This document shows, piece after piece, positions 63,551 through 64,000 of a stretch of 64,000 nucleotides of DNA (positions are counted from its first letter, which is position 1; each line of letters starts with the position of its first letter). Made by a program: the position numbers and the translations under genes. Source of the DNA: Chromatiaceae bacterium (GTDB lineage: Bacteria > Pseudomonadota > Gammaproteobacteria > Chromatiales > Chromatiaceae); NCBI GenBank assembly GCA_024235415.1, contig JACKML010000006.1, forward strand, positions 124,001 to 188,000, written 5' to 3'. Under the pieces are notes generated by a model, which made no database searches, was not told the origin of the DNA, and saw nothing but the letters and a program-made list of their open reading frames with translations.

Positions 63551-64000
63551 ATGAATAGTTATCTCAACATCGACCATGTCGGTATCACCTTTCCGACGGA
63601 CAACGGCCCGCTGAACGTACTCGACAACGTCAATCTCAAAGTGGAGCAGGGCGAGTTCATCTCGCTGATCGGTCACTCGGGTTGCGGCAAGTCCACCGTG
63701 CTGAATATCGTCGCCGGCCTGTTGCAGGCGACCGAAGGCGGCGTACTGCTGGAGAACAGGGAGGTTCGCGAACCGGGGCCCGATCGTGCCGTGGTGTTTC
63801 AGAACCATTCCCTGCTGCCGTGGCTGTCGGTCTACGACAACGTCAGACTGGCCGTCGACCAGGTGTTCAAACGCACCAAGTCGAAGGCCGAACGCGATGA
63901 GTGGACGCGGCACAACCTCGAACTTGTGCACATGTCGCATGCCCTTGACCGCAAGCCGGACGAGATCTCCGGCGGCATGAAGCAGCGCGTCGGCATTGCG
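63551..64000 (+). CDS. nitrate ABC-transporter ATP-binding protein (truncated by window edge)
   Basis: The first 150 residues; the frame is open at the window's right end. Walker A GHSGCGKST is at 41-49, the Q-loop at VVFQNHSLLPW, and the ABC signature ISGGMKQRV near the end. GGGGAAAG lies before the ATG, 18 bases after nrtB. It powers the NrtA-NrtB transporter. The length cannot tell NrtC (with a C-terminal binding-like part) from NrtD. Confidence 0.88.
   Translation, partial: MNSYLNIDHVGITFPTDNGPLNVLDNVNLKVEQGEFISLIGHSGCGKSTVLNIVAGLLQATEGGVLLENREVREPGPDRAVVFQNHSLLPWLSVYDNVRLAVDQVFKRTKSKAERDEWTRHNLELVHMSHALDRKPDEISGGMKQRVGIA

Overview
The window reads as chromosomal DNA of a GC-rich, sulfur-oxidising, chemolithoautotrophic gammaproteobacterium. 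The grounds are a complete alpha-carboxysome locus with form IA RuBisCO, a DAB-type inorganic-carbon uptake operon, a sulfur oxygenase reductase gene, and gammaproteobacterial housekeeping genes (rlmJ, sbcB, tsaB, folE, class I nrd). No phage, transposase, CRISPR array or rRNA/tRNA gene was recognised.

Layout. 1-1545: end of a DinG-type helicase, a secreted protein and a TlpA-like thioredoxin. 1601-23537: a CO2-concentrating island. SulP transporters lie at both ends, in opposite orientations. Between them are a DAB operon (dabB, an unnamed membrane protein, dabA, a P-II-like protein), then cbbL-cbbS-csoS2-csoSCA-csoS4A-csoS4B-csoS1-csoS1, then a ferritin-like gene, acRAF, mcdA, mcdB and cbbR, all on the + strand. 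On the - strand follow a RuBisCO small-subunit-like gene, csoS1D and a Nudix gene. A 16-bp inverted repeat lies upstream of cbbL, and a near copy lies upstream of the small-subunit-like gene, so both transcripts are probably under one regulator, most likely CbbR.

23.8-50 kb: mostly single genes and short operons. They include a diguanylate cyclase, rlmJ, sulfur oxygenase reductase, a quinone oxidoreductase, tsaB-sbcB, an MFS transporter, a BON-OmpA protein, rhodanese, thioredoxin and lipase-like proteins, many short hypotheticals, a CBS protein, sprT, ppnP and folE. 50-52.6 kb: a GAF-PAS-GGDEF-EAL protein with a small membrane protein. 52.9-58.7 kb: a class I ribonucleotide reductase operon with one nrdA and two different nrdB genes. 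Its promoter carries a pair of NrdR boxes and three DnaA-box matches.

59.1-64 kb: a TlpA-like thioredoxin, then a nitrogen-type module. An ANTAR regulator precedes nrtA-nrtB-nrtC. Both the regulator gene and nrtA follow a sigma-54-like promoter and a leader containing an intrinsic terminator, and the nrtA leader also has a hexaloop hairpin of ANTAR-target type. The module looks like nitrate uptake controlled by transcription antitermination.

Together, bicarbonate import (DAB, SulP), the carboxysome with its positioning system, and reduced-sulfur oxidation make a coherent autotrophic package. The features most worth a second look are the free-standing RuBisCO small-subunit-like protein, the shared operator, the third membrane protein of the DAB operon, the two NrdB proteins and the ANTAR leaders.
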